Below are positions 41,974 through 52,200 of a stretch of 64,000 bases of DNA, in pieces (within the stretch, counting starts at the first letter, position 1; each line of letters opens with the position of its first letter). Made by a program: the position numbers and the translations under genes. The notes below the pieces were generated by a model. That model was not told where the DNA came from, made no database searches, and worked only from the letters and a program-made list of their open reading frames with translations. Source of the stretch: a virus. The DNA is taken from IMG/VR virus record IMGVR_UViG_3300020167_000001, positions 21,021-85,020 of that record. One strand, written 5' to 3'.

Positions 41974-44900
41974 ATGACTAAAGAAGAGATTTTAGCCGCT
42001 GCAGGCTTTGATAACACACCAGCAGGTGTTGCTGCTTTTTATAAGAAGTTTAAATCTAAAGAAGATTTCGATAACCATATGGCTAGTGGGGGCAGCTCTA
42101 AAGGAGCACCCACTGCTAAAGAGTTTTTTGACTTTGGAGCTACAACTAATCTTAACATTCCTTTTGGGAACTTTGCTTATGGCGGAGCTCCCTGTATGGA
42201 CTGTGGAGGTTATATGAGTCATGGGGGTTTTACAGATATGTTAAATAGTGTGACTAAACAATATAAAAAAGATATCAGTAAAAATACAGTTACTCAAGGC
42301 GGGAACGATCTTAATCCTGGTCAAAATATGACCATGCAGTTTAAAAACAAATTAACTCAGAATTTTCAAATGGCTTCCCTTGATGAAATTCATAATGAAT
42401 TTAAACAGATGGGTGGAGCTAGTTTTAGTACAGGCATCGATTATCAAAACCAAGCTTATCAAAACATGTATCAATCCAAGATAGGTCAATATGATCAAAA
42501 CTTAAAGGATGATAGTAATAATTTATTTCAAGCTTTAAGTCAAGCTCAATATGGTATGCCTGTAGGTCCTAATCTTATAGGAGGATTATCGCCAGCTCAG
42601 ATAGCTGCTTTACAATTCTCTTCTAAATATGTAGGTGATAATGAAAGAAATAACTCTAATAAACAATCTTATCAGAGTAATCAAAATGCTGTAGGAAATC
42701 AACAAACACAAAATCCAGTTCCTGGAGCTTATGCTAATTATTATTTACAAGAATATCAAAATAAACATTTTGGTCCTTGGGGTAAAACTCGTATGACTTT
42801 TGGAACAGGTAACCCTAACCAGGGCAGTACAGGTTCCTATAATCAAAATGCCCCAGTTAAAGGAAATCCTTATGGAGATCATAAGTATAATCCTTTTCAA
42901 CCGGCTACTGAAGATGCTGGAGCTAATTCTAATGAATCATGGTTTAGCAGATGGAGAGCTGCTCAACAAGGTAAATCTGAAGATAGAGCTCGTGCTAAGA
43001 AATATAATCATAGACCTGAAGAAACTCAAACGGGTACAAACGGTGCTATTTACGATTATGAGAAAGACATGCCTACCGACTATAATCCTAAAAAGATGAC
43101 TAATTGGGATTGGTATAATCCTGATGAACCTATTTCAAAAGAATTTGGTGGGCCGATGTATCAAATGGCTGGAGCTGTTCAATATGATCAGTTTGGAAAT
43201 CCTATTGACCCAAACAAGCAAATGATGAAGAGAAATACTTTTGGTTCAAATGCTACCGATAACACTTTTGGTACAAATAACATTTTCAAAGGAGATGCTC
43301 AAAGAAATACTTTTGGTACACCTAAGCCTCAACAAGATATTCAAAATCAGCAAAACCCTCAAAATAATTCTAGCTTTACTGTTGAAAGTAAACATGGACC
43401 TCAATTTGGAGCCGGTGCCGCAGATATAATGATTGCTGGTATTAATACGGCTGCTTCTGCAATCAATAAAGCTAAAGATAAATCAGGTCAACAATTATCT
43501 AATTTACAATTAGCTGATAACTCTTTTATTAAAAATCCTTTAAATGCTCAATCTCAAGGTGACTATGATCCTAACTCAGGAATATTAAGACCTGACCAAT
43601 ATGTACCTGTACAATTTTATGGTCAATTTGGTGGAGAAAATGATTTACCTATGGCTAGAGAAGGTCTTGATTTAAGAGCTGGCTTGTACGGTACTAATGG
43701 TAACCGTCAATTTAGTTTACCTAATAGAACTCAAAGTACTAAATTTTCAGAACCTTTAACGGATGTTCGAACTACATTACAACCTGTAGATAGAGCCGAT
43801 GCTAATGTAGAAGCTGAAAAGAAAGAACAAGTAGTTATCAATATTGATAATCTTCCTACTAACTTTAAGATTGGTGGAGAAAGACATTCTAAAGGAGGAA
43901 CACCTTTAAATCTTCCTGATGATTCTTTTATCTTCAGTGATACACCTAAAATGGTTATTAAAGATCCTATTATCTTAGCTCAGTTTGGAATGATTCCTAA
44001 AAAATCAGGATACACTCCCGCAGAGATTGCTAAGAAATATGATATCAATAAGTTCAGACAAGTTCTGGCAAATAAAGATGCTGAAGATTTAGAAAAGAAA
44101 ACAGCTGAAATGATGATTGCTAATTACAATATGAAGTTAGCAAAACTTGCTTTACTACAAGAGTCAATGAAAGGTTTCCCACAAGGTATCCCTAAAATGG
44201 CTATGCCTTATGTTGAAGCTAATGAAATTAATCCTCAAGATTTAATCGGAGGAGCTAATCAAGCTGGGCCTAAACAGATGGATCCTAATATGGAAAGTAC
44301 TGAACAAGGTCAATCTGATGAACCTGATACAGACATGGGAGTTTCTAGATTTGGTGGTTTAGTAAAAGCTCAAGATGGACACGCGGTAACTAAAGGTTTT
44401 GGTGCACCTTTGATTAGAAAATCTGAAGGAGAATTCGCTGCTAAATATCCTGCAATTTACAATGCTTACATGACAGCTTTGAATAATAAAGATGCAGCTG
44501 AAATGCACAAGGTTGCCGACCTTATTGAGAAACAACAAAAAACTCAAACACCTTGGTATTCTTTGGATATGATTCCAGGCACTGATGCTGATATGTTTGA
44601 AAACTTATCTTCTGTTTTAAAAGAGGAGGCTGCAAAAATTAGTGGTAACTCTTCCTATAAGCCAGAGGTTATCAAAAGTAAATACAAAGATTTACCTGTT
44701 AAAGCTTTAGGTATTTACGGTAAGTTGAAACAAGAATATGCAGCTATTCCTAAAGATGACTACATGAAGCTTATTGAAAAGGATAATCAGATAAAGAAAA
44801 TTGAAAGTTATCTTCCTCAAAATAAAGCAAGATTTTTACCGGAGTCTGTAAAAGAACCTTGGCAATTATATAACAAAGAAGACTTAACTGTAATCAATGC

Positions 44901-45147
44901 TTTGTTCAATGATACTTTTAAACCAACATCTGGTGCTATCAAAGTAGATAAAACTAAAGTTGATAATACAACTAAGCCTGTTGAACAAAAAGTAGTTAAA
45001 GCTGCAACTCAAGCTGAACAACAACCTGCAAATATTGAGATAAAAACAAAACCTGCAAAGGCAACTAAATCTAATAAAACAAGTGTTGATACTTTTTATG
45101 TAGATGATTTGTCACCCGAAGAAAAAGCATTATTAGGATTAAAATAA
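41974..45147 (+). CDS. Large cargo protein with Gly-Gly and NTFG repeats
   Basis: A 1,057-residue protein; the ATG at 41974 is preferred to a TTG six bases earlier, which lies in the -7 element. Low-complexity Gln/Asn/Gly-rich sections fill the first 500 residues, with NTFG repeated three times. A conserved-looking core follows: NIDNLPTNFKIGGERHSKGGT, then PLNLPDDSFIFSD, with a helical region behind it. Repeated GG motifs (YGG, FGG) occur. Position among giant late proteins suggests packaged or ejected cargo. No enzyme motif is recognised. Confidence 0.6.
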   Translation: MTKEEILAAAGFDNTPAGVAAFYKKFKSKEDFDNHMASGGSSKGAPTAKEFFDFGATTNLNIPFGNFAYGGAPCMDCGGYMSHGGFTDMLNSVTKQYKKDISKNTVTQGGNDLNPGQNMTMQFKNKLTQNFQMASLDEIHNEFKQMGGASFSTGIDYQNQAYQNMYQSKIGQYDQNLKDDSNNLFQALSQAQYGMPVGPNLIGGLSPAQIAALQFSSKYVGDNERNNSNKQSYQSNQNAVGNQQTQNPVPGAYANYYLQEYQNKHFGPWGKTRMTFGTGNPNQGSTGSYNQNAPVKGNPYGDHKYNPFQPATEDAGANSNESWFSRWRAAQQGKSEDRARAKKYNHRPEETQTGTNGAIYDYEKDMPTDYNPKKMTNWDWYNPDEPISKEFGGPMYQMAGAVQYDQFGNPIDPNKQMMKRNTFGSNATDNTFGTNNIFKGDAQRNTFGTPKPQQDIQNQQNPQNNSSFTVESKHGPQFGAGAADIMIAGINTAASAINKAKDKSGQQLSNLQLADNSFIKNPLNAQSQGDYDPNSGILRPDQYVPVQFYGQFGGENDLPMAREGLDLRAGLYGTNGNRQFSLPNRTQSTKFSEPLTDVRTTLQPVDRADANVEAEKKEQVVINIDNLPTNFKIGGERHSKGGTPLNLPDDSFIFSDTPKMVIKDPIILAQFGMIPKKSGYTPAEIAKKYDINKFRQVLANKDAEDLEKKTAEMMIANYNMKLAKLALLQESMKGFPQGIPKMAMPYVEANEINPQDLIGGANQAGPKQMDPNMESTEQGQSDEPDTDMGVSRFGGLVKAQDGHAVTKGFGAPLIRKSEGEFAAKYPAIYNAYMTALNNKDAAEMHKVADLIEKQQKTQTPWYSLDMIPGTDADMFENLSSVLKEEAAKISGNSSYKPEVIKSKYKDLPVKALGIYGKLKQEYAAIPKDDYMKLIEKDNQIKKIESYLPQNKARFLPESVKEPWQLYNKEDLTVINALFNDTFKPTSGAIKVDKTKVDNTTKPVEQKVVKAATQAEQQPANIEIKTKPAKATKSNKTSVDTFYVDDLSPEEKALLGLK

Positions 45148-45159
45148 AATAACAAGACC

Positions 45160-46362
45160 ATGGCCGATAAAACACCCTTAACCCCAGCACAAGCTGAAAT
45201 TATCAGACAACATAGAGCTAAGTCTAATCCTAGTAGAGTATTAACTCAACAAGAATATGATGAGTTAGCTAATTTATATCATACAGCTGAAACTTCATCT
45301 AAAGGTGATATCAATAAAGTAACTGAAGAAACAAAAGCTTTTCAGAAAAGATACCATGAACTTTTACCTCAAGAGGCTACTCGTATTTTGGCTAAACATG
45401 ATAAAACTACCAATAAAGGTTTAAATGAAAAATTAGCTCAGTTTGATTTGGAAGGTAATGTGGATGGTATGTTTGGCCCTAGGACAAAACAATACTGGCA
45501 AGCTGTTCAGAAGCCTGCTGCTATGCCAGAGGCTCCTGATGATACTACTCAATTAACTATAGCTGATACAGCAAAGCCTGATCAAACTCTTCCTCCTATA
45601 GGAACCAATCCTATTATACCTCAGCTTCGAGGTAAGCAAAAAGCTCCTTGGTGGTTACAAGATATTATAGGAACTGCCGGGGCTGCCTACGACCTTGCTA
45701 ATATTAAGAGATATCAACCATGGCAAGCTACTCCTGAAGTACGCGTACCTGATTTAACATTATATAGTCCTGAAAGACAGCTGGCGGCTAACTCTGAGCA
45801 AGCTAATATGGCTTACCAGGCACAAACTGCTTTTACTAATCCTCAACAATTAGCTGCAGCTAGTTCTGTAATTCAAGGACAAGCTGCTAAAAATGCTGCT
45901 GATACTTTAGGTCAATACAATAACTTAAACGTAGGATTAACTAACAATTACCATAACAGAGTAACTGATATTTTAAACCAGGCTTCTCAAAATAAAGCTA
46001 ATCTTGATACTCAATTATTTGATAAGTATACTATTTTAAATCAGCAATTTGATAACAGTAAAGCTATGGCCCATCAAAATTTAAGACAACAAGTTATTAA
46101 TGGTGTTACCAATAGAGCCAACACAGCTAATTTAAATAGCTTGTATCCTCAGTATGCTGTTAATCCTATGGATGGTGGTATGGCTTATTTTAAAGGTGAT
46201 AATTCAGGAATTCAAGCCAACCCTAATTATGACCATGGTGATATTAATACAAAATATAATGAAGCTTTAAAGTTAACAGGGGATCCTGACCGAGCTTTGA
46301 AATTATTACAATTACAAATGAAAGGTAATACGGGGTCTCATGAAGCATACAGTAATACATAA
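45160..46362 (+). CDS. Cargo protein with peptidoglycan-binding motif
   Basis: A 400-residue protein. Residues ~88-117 carry a PG_binding_1-like segment with NVDGMFGPRTKQYWQAVQ. This is followed by a Pro-rich linker, and from ~200 a Gln/Asn/Ala-rich helical region (likely a coiled, secretion- or virion-type part). It could help the cargo proteins hold the host wall. No signal peptide is seen. The motif is short, so the function is tentative. Confidence 0.6.
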   Translation: MADKTPLTPAQAEIIRQHRAKSNPSRVLTQQEYDELANLYHTAETSSKGDINKVTEETKAFQKRYHELLPQEATRILAKHDKTTNKGLNEKLAQFDLEGNVDGMFGPRTKQYWQAVQKPAAMPEAPDDTTQLTIADTAKPDQTLPPIGTNPIIPQLRGKQKAPWWLQDIIGTAGAAYDLANIKRYQPWQATPEVRVPDLTLYSPERQLAANSEQANMAYQAQTAFTNPQQLAAASSVIQGQAAKNAADTLGQYNNLNVGLTNNYHNRVTDILNQASQNKANLDTQLFDKYTILNQQFDNSKAMAHQNLRQQVINGVTNRANTANLNSLYPQYAVNPMDGGMAYFKGDNSGIQANPNYDHGDINTKYNEALKLTGDPDRALKLLQLQMKGNTGSHEAYSNT

Positions 46363-46433
46363 ATAAACTTTATATGTGTATTACCCTATTCTTTAAATTT
46401 TGTACATTTAAAACATAATATTTAACCACAGCT

Positions 46434-49223
46434 ATGGCAACTTATATTCAAGGGGTAACCGATTATGTCCCTCAAATCCAACCATTTAAACCGGATTATA
46501 ATTTTTTAGGAAATGTATTACAAACTAAGCAAGGATCTTATGATTCTAATAAGCAACAAATAAGTGACTTATATGGTTCAGTTTTGTATTCTCCCTTATC
46601 AAGAAAAGGTAACATCAAACGAAGAGATGAGTTTTTAAAAGTTATTGACCAGGATATTAAAAAGATTTCTGGAATGGATTTATCCCTACAACAAAATGTA
46701 GATGCCGCCAAGAATATATTCAAAGGATTCACCAGTGATAATCACATCATTAATGATATGGTTAAAACTAAAAAATTATATAAAGAGTTTGAAAAAGCAG
46801 ATGCTATGAAGCATTGCTTAGACCCTGATAAATGTGGAGGTTCTTATTCTGAAGATAGTGTGATGGCTTTGCAATATAGATTGGAGGAGTTTAAAAATGT
46901 ATCCAATGAAGAAGCTCTTCATTATGATATGGGAACTTTTACTCCTCATTTTAATTGGCAGGAGAAAGCTATGAAATTAGCCAAAGACCAAGATTTTAAA
47001 GTAACTCAAGATTCTGTAAACGGCCAGTGGATTGTTACTAATACTAATGGTCAATTAATTCAAGGTGGTTTATATGGTATATTCAAAAGTGTATACGGTG
47101 ATGATCCTCGCGTAACAGCTAACTATAATGATAAAGCGTATGTAGCTAGAAAGAATGCCAGTAAGATGGGAGTTGCACAACATGGTTCAGAACAAAAAGC
47201 TGAAGAGAATTATATTCAAACTATGATGCAACATGGTATTACTTCTTTAAGTAAAAATCTTAAAGATGTAAACCAAGGTTATGATAATTTAGTAAGTACA
47301 GAGCTGGCTTTAAAAAAGAAACAAGCTACTAAAGGTTTAACCAAATCCGAACAAGAAATTTTAAACTCTCTTCCTGAACAAAAAGATAATATTAAAAAAT
47401 CTCAATCAGCTATTCAATCAAGTATTGATAATGTGAAAAACAATATGCATAATGCAGATATTAATAGTCTTCGTAGAAGAGTTGATATTGCTGCAGCTAA
47501 TGCATTTGAAGATGAAGATTTACAAAACTTAGCTCATTCTTTAGCTAATGTAAATAAGTCTCAAACCATTAAAGCTAACCCTTACGCGGAGAGAGCTCAA
47601 CAAGCTGGTATTGAAAGACAAATGAAGATGTTACAACATAGTCTGGATTTAGATAAGCTAAATCATGAGTATCAGTTAAAGCTGACTTTAGAAGATTATA
47701 AAAATGGAGTTAAGACTGGGGATATTCCTACAGACCAGTATCAATATGTTGATGCAGTTCCTGGTAGTGATGTCATGCTAGATGTTGAGAATAATCCTGA
47801 ATTAGGTTTTGAAAGAAACAGAGCTCAAATGCATAAGAGTCAAGCTGAGTCAACTGCTAAAACTAATGAGTTTTTGTTTAATCTATTTACTTCAGCACGA
47901 TCTGCTGTAAGAAATAACCCAGGTGAAAATGCTGGAGCTAAACAATACTTAGAAGAAAACTTTGGACCAGATTGGGATAAGATTTCAGACAGAGAAGGTT
48001 TAACTAATTACATTAAAAATTCTAAAAAGAACAGTACTATTCTTTTTAATAATGCATTAAAAGTTTTACCTGAAAGTAAAAACCCTACAGGGGCTAATAG
48101 TTGGGCTCAAGATTTATTAAAAAAACACGCGAGTACTATTTCAGATATTAAATTAAGTAATGATGCTTATTTAGCTGATATTAAACATAACACAACAACT
48201 AACAAGAAAATTGTAGATATAGTTAAAGGTACAGCTACCAATGATAATCCTGTTGCTAAATATGCTGATTTAATTTTAACTAATGGTAATTTCATATTAG
48301 CTGATAAGGAAGCTCCAATGTCTTTTATACAAAAGTATATTTCACAAAAAGCAACTGAAGGCGAAGTTGTATCTGCAGGAGATGCTGAAGATGCTTATGA
48401 TGAATTAAAAAGTCAATTTTATAGAACCTATAATCAAACTAAAGGTGTAAGCTTAGAACAAGGTGCTGGCCTAAATGGTACAGGTATGGTGAGCTCAAGA
48501 AGTTTATATGCTACCGTTGATGCCAAGAATAAAGCAGGTATTATGGGAGATGTAGTTGGTACTTTAAGTTCAGTATTAGCTCAACCTGGAACATTCACAG
48601 GAGTTGTTGGTAATTCAAGTATAGAGTCTTTACAATCAGGAAACAATGATAAGATTAATTCTTTCCTTACCGGATTAGTAAATGATGTTAAGAAAGCTGG
48701 ACCTAAAGATAAAGACCGTCCAATGTTTAATGTTTTGGTTTCTCCTATTGCTGCAGGAAGTGAAAACACTTCAGCTATAACTATATCTGGAATTGATCCG
48801 GAGTATGCTAAAAAATATGTAGGAACAAAAGATAATCCTGGTGTATTATTCGGACAGGATTTGTCAAAAGGTATTACATTATTCTATGACAATAAATCTG
48901 TTTCAACTCCCTTTGCACAAGAAGCTTCAATGAGTAATCTTGAGAAAATTTTAAAAGTAAAAGGTTCTTATACTATTGATGAATATCCTAATGCAGGTAA
49001 GGTTGATTTTCAATATGATGACATGAGTCATAATATAACAGCTACCTGGGAACAAAGAGAATTTGTGCCAGTTAAAAATAGCTATGTTACTAAAAGTCGA
49101 GTTTACAATATTGATCAAAGCAATTTAAAAAGTTTTCAAGAAAATGTAGTAGATAATCTAAACGCTTTATCTGAACATAATACAGCATTAGAAAATCAAG
49201 TAGCAGAATCAAATAAACAATAA
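46434..49223 (+). CDS. Large virion cargo protein, function unknown
   Basis: A 929-residue, mainly helical, charged protein with many Lys/Asn/Asp residues and no Cys clusters or transmembrane segments. It begins with MATYIQGVTDYVPQIQPFKPDY. A 71-base gap precedes it, with an imperfect -7-like TACATTTA at 46403. Size and place suggest an internal head or ejection protein, as in crAss-like cargo blocks. No catalytic motif is recognised. Confidence 0.6.
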   Translation: MATYIQGVTDYVPQIQPFKPDYNFLGNVLQTKQGSYDSNKQQISDLYGSVLYSPLSRKGNIKRRDEFLKVIDQDIKKISGMDLSLQQNVDAAKNIFKGFTSDNHIINDMVKTKKLYKEFEKADAMKHCLDPDKCGGSYSEDSVMALQYRLEEFKNVSNEEALHYDMGTFTPHFNWQEKAMKLAKDQDFKVTQDSVNGQWIVTNTNGQLIQGGLYGIFKSVYGDDPRVTANYNDKAYVARKNASKMGVAQHGSEQKAEENYIQTMMQHGITSLSKNLKDVNQGYDNLVSTELALKKKQATKGLTKSEQEILNSLPEQKDNIKKSQSAIQSSIDNVKNNMHNADINSLRRRVDIAAANAFEDEDLQNLAHSLANVNKSQTIKANPYAERAQQAGIERQMKMLQHSLDLDKLNHEYQLKLTLEDYKNGVKTGDIPTDQYQYVDAVPGSDVMLDVENNPELGFERNRAQMHKSQAESTAKTNEFLFNLFTSARSAVRNNPGENAGAKQYLEENFGPDWDKISDREGLTNYIKNSKKNSTILFNNALKVLPESKNPTGANSWAQDLLKKHASTISDIKLSNDAYLADIKHNTTTNKKIVDIVKGTATNDNPVAKYADLILTNGNFILADKEAPMSFIQKYISQKATEGEVVSAGDAEDAYDELKSQFYRTYNQTKGVSLEQGAGLNGTGMVSSRSLYATVDAKNKAGIMGDVVGTLSSVLAQPGTFTGVVGNSSIESLQSGNNDKINSFLTGLVNDVKKAGPKDKDRPMFNVLVSPIAAGSENTSAITISGIDPEYAKKYVGTKDNPGVLFGQDLSKGITLFYDNKSVSTPFAQEASMSNLEKILKVKGSYTIDEYPNAGKVDFQYDDMSHNITATWEQREFVPVKNSYVTKSRVYNIDQSNLKSFQENVVDNLNALSEHNTALENQVAESNKQ

Positions 49224-49227
49224 ACGT

Positions 49228-52200
49228 ATGGCTGAGGAAATAGTAGCATCTGAACAAAACACTGAGTTGGATAATACAGCTCCTGAAATTATCAATCAAC
49301 CTAGTTTAGCTGATCATTTAGATAATTCTTTAACATTAGCAGCAAAGCCTAAAGCTATTGATGTTTATAAAAATGTTGTAGGTAACCCTGTTGCAGGTTC
49401 TAATCCTGGAAGATATCGCGGAAATTTTGCTGATAGTTTAGGTAATGATCTTGAAAAGAAATTACAAGCTCCTACTACAAATTATCAACAGATGAGACCA
49501 TTTACTTATAATGGTGATTTTGACAATGCTAATTTTGAAAGATACTATTCTACAAGTAAATACAAGGACATAGGTTTTTCTCCATATCGCGACAATGAAA
49601 GTCTTTATAACAATAAGATGACCTTCGGTGACCAGTTTGTAAGAGCTGCTTCTCAGTGGGACAACTTAGCTGTTACAGGTTTCAAATCAGGTATTCGTGC
49701 TTGGGGTGATTTATTCACAGACCCTTTAGCTCCAGATATTGAAAGTGCACGAGAAATGCAAAAAGCTATGGCCATTGGTAATTCTAATGCAGGAGGCTTT
49801 GGAGGATTTGTTACAAATACATTTTTAAACTCAGCTTATACTATTGGTATTGCTGCAGACTTTTTAGCTGAAGAAGCCGCACTTGCTGCTATTACAGCTT
49901 TTACTGGAGGTTTATCTGGAGAAGCAACCTTACCAGGTATGGCGGCTAAAGCCGGCATGGCTACTAGAAAGCTTATGGGTTTTAGTGAAGTTGCTGCTAA
50001 AGCTGGTAAAGGTGCAACTGAGGCAGCTAAGGCTGCTAAGTTAGCTAATGAAGCTGAGAGCTTAAGTTCAGGTATCCGTTCTGTAGAAGGTGTAAATGAT
50101 CTTAGAAGTTTTTGGAATAAAGTTAAAGCCGGTGGTGTTGGCGGAGCTCTTAATAAAACTCTTGATATTTTAAATCCTCTTGAAAATACAACTCAAGCTC
50201 TTAAGACTGTAGACTATGCTACAGATTATGCAAAAGGTATTGCCACATTCGGAGCTTTTGCTGATGATATCATTCATATTAAAACTGCAGTATCTGAAGC
50301 CAAACTCGAAGGAGGTATGGTGAAGATTGATGCTACAAAAGATATGATTGAAGAATATAGGAATTCCCACTTTGGTGAAGATCCTACAGGTGAAGAATTA
50401 CAAAAGATTGAAAACCTGGCTAACCAAGCTTCTTTCAAAACTGCATTCTGGAACTTGCCAGCTATCATGACCAGTAATAAATTATTGTATGCTACCATGT
50501 TGGCACCAATGAAAAGATTAATGGGTAGAGCTACAGGTGCCGCGATGATGGGAGATATTGTAGCTGATAAAGCATTGAAAGCTGGAGCTGGTGAAGTTGC
50601 TAGTTTCTCAGCTGTAGGTGAAGGTATTGGTGCCAAGGCTCGAGTGTTTGCCAAGTCAATGGCTAATCCTAAATTATATGGGAATGTAGGGATGAACTAC
50701 CTTAAAGCAAACTTTGCTGAAGGTGCACAAGAAAATATTCAAGAAGCAATTTCTCAAGGAGCTATCCGTGAAGCTATGGATTTATACGGTGACCCAAGAA
50801 TGGCAGCTTACCAAGGTTACATGGGTTACTTCATGGATGGTATGAAAAACCAGTTTTCTGCTCAAGGTGCTGAAACTTTTGCAGGAGGTTTTGCTATGGG
50901 TATGTTTGCTCAACCGATCATGGCTGCCCCAGCTTGGTCCATATCAAAATTATCAGAACTTGCTAAAGACAAATCTAAGATAGCGGCAGCTAAGGCTGAA
51001 AGAGATGCTCAGATTAAAAAACAAGTTACAACACTTAATGAATTAGCAAGTAGCCCCTTAAAATACTTTGCTCCTGATTTAGCTAATGCTGTTAAAAATG
51101 GTAAGTTAAATGATACTTTATATGAAGCTGTCACCGAAGGTAATCAACAAAAAGCTGTTGATGCTAGAGATGCTCTTGAGTTTAATCACATTGCTACCGC
51201 TTTAGAAACTGGTAAGTATGATTTATTCATTAAGCAATTAAAAGATTATAAAAACTTATCTCCTGAAGAAGCTGCCGAAGCTTTTAAGAAATATGGCATT
51301 GATGTAAAAGATGCAGGAAAAGCTATGGCTCAAATTGATGCTATCATTGAGAGAGCTGAAAGTATCCGTGATTCTTTTAATGATCAGTCTACAGAATTCC
51401 CTAATCCTTACAATCCTACCAGATATGAACCTGGTAGTAAAATGAGAGAGGCTGTTGAATTATCATATCTTGCTTGGCAAAAAGCTACAAGAACATTGGT
51501 ATTTGCTAATACTAGTTTTAAACAGTATGCTCGTAGAATTGACAGTATGGCTCAAGCTTTTTCTACAATGTCTGCTAACATTGCTAAAGGAGATGCTCAA
51601 GCTATTATGACCTTATTAACTTTACCAGGCATTGAAACTGAAATTGCAGCTTTAAGAAAAGAAGTAGCTATTTTAAAAGATGTTGAAGGAGCTGGCAAGG
51701 AGAGACGCGATAAACAAAAAAGATTAGAGCTGCTTGAGCAATTCCATGTTGAAATGGATAATGCTCAAAAAACAGAGGATGAAAAAGAAGGAGCTAAAGC
51801 ACATAAAAAAGCTAAGAGTACTTTCAAAAAATATGTAAAGCATTTAAGTGAAAAAAATAATGTCATCACTTTTGATACGGAGATTGATGGAGCTTATACT
51901 GTATTAAAAGACAGTTTAGATTTACATGATGCCCGTCAAGGTTTTGCTCAAAGTATTAATGTATTAAGTCATCCTAAAGGTTTCTTGAATTTACAATACC
52001 GTTTGGCTGAATCTTTAAAAGAAACTTATGCAAAAAAGCAAGAGCAAATCTTAGAAAATCAAATGAACCATTTAAAGATGATTGATTTTAATCATGCTTT
52101 ACAAGAAGTTGGTAAATTAGGATTGGCTGTACCGGCTGAATATACTAGTGATTACAAAGATGCTTTGGCTAACAACAAAACTATTTTAGAGCCGACTTAT

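Noticed and set aside
46403-46410. TACATTTA as a promoter of the 46434 gene
   Set aside because: One base off the -7 consensus and no TTG at the 20-base position.
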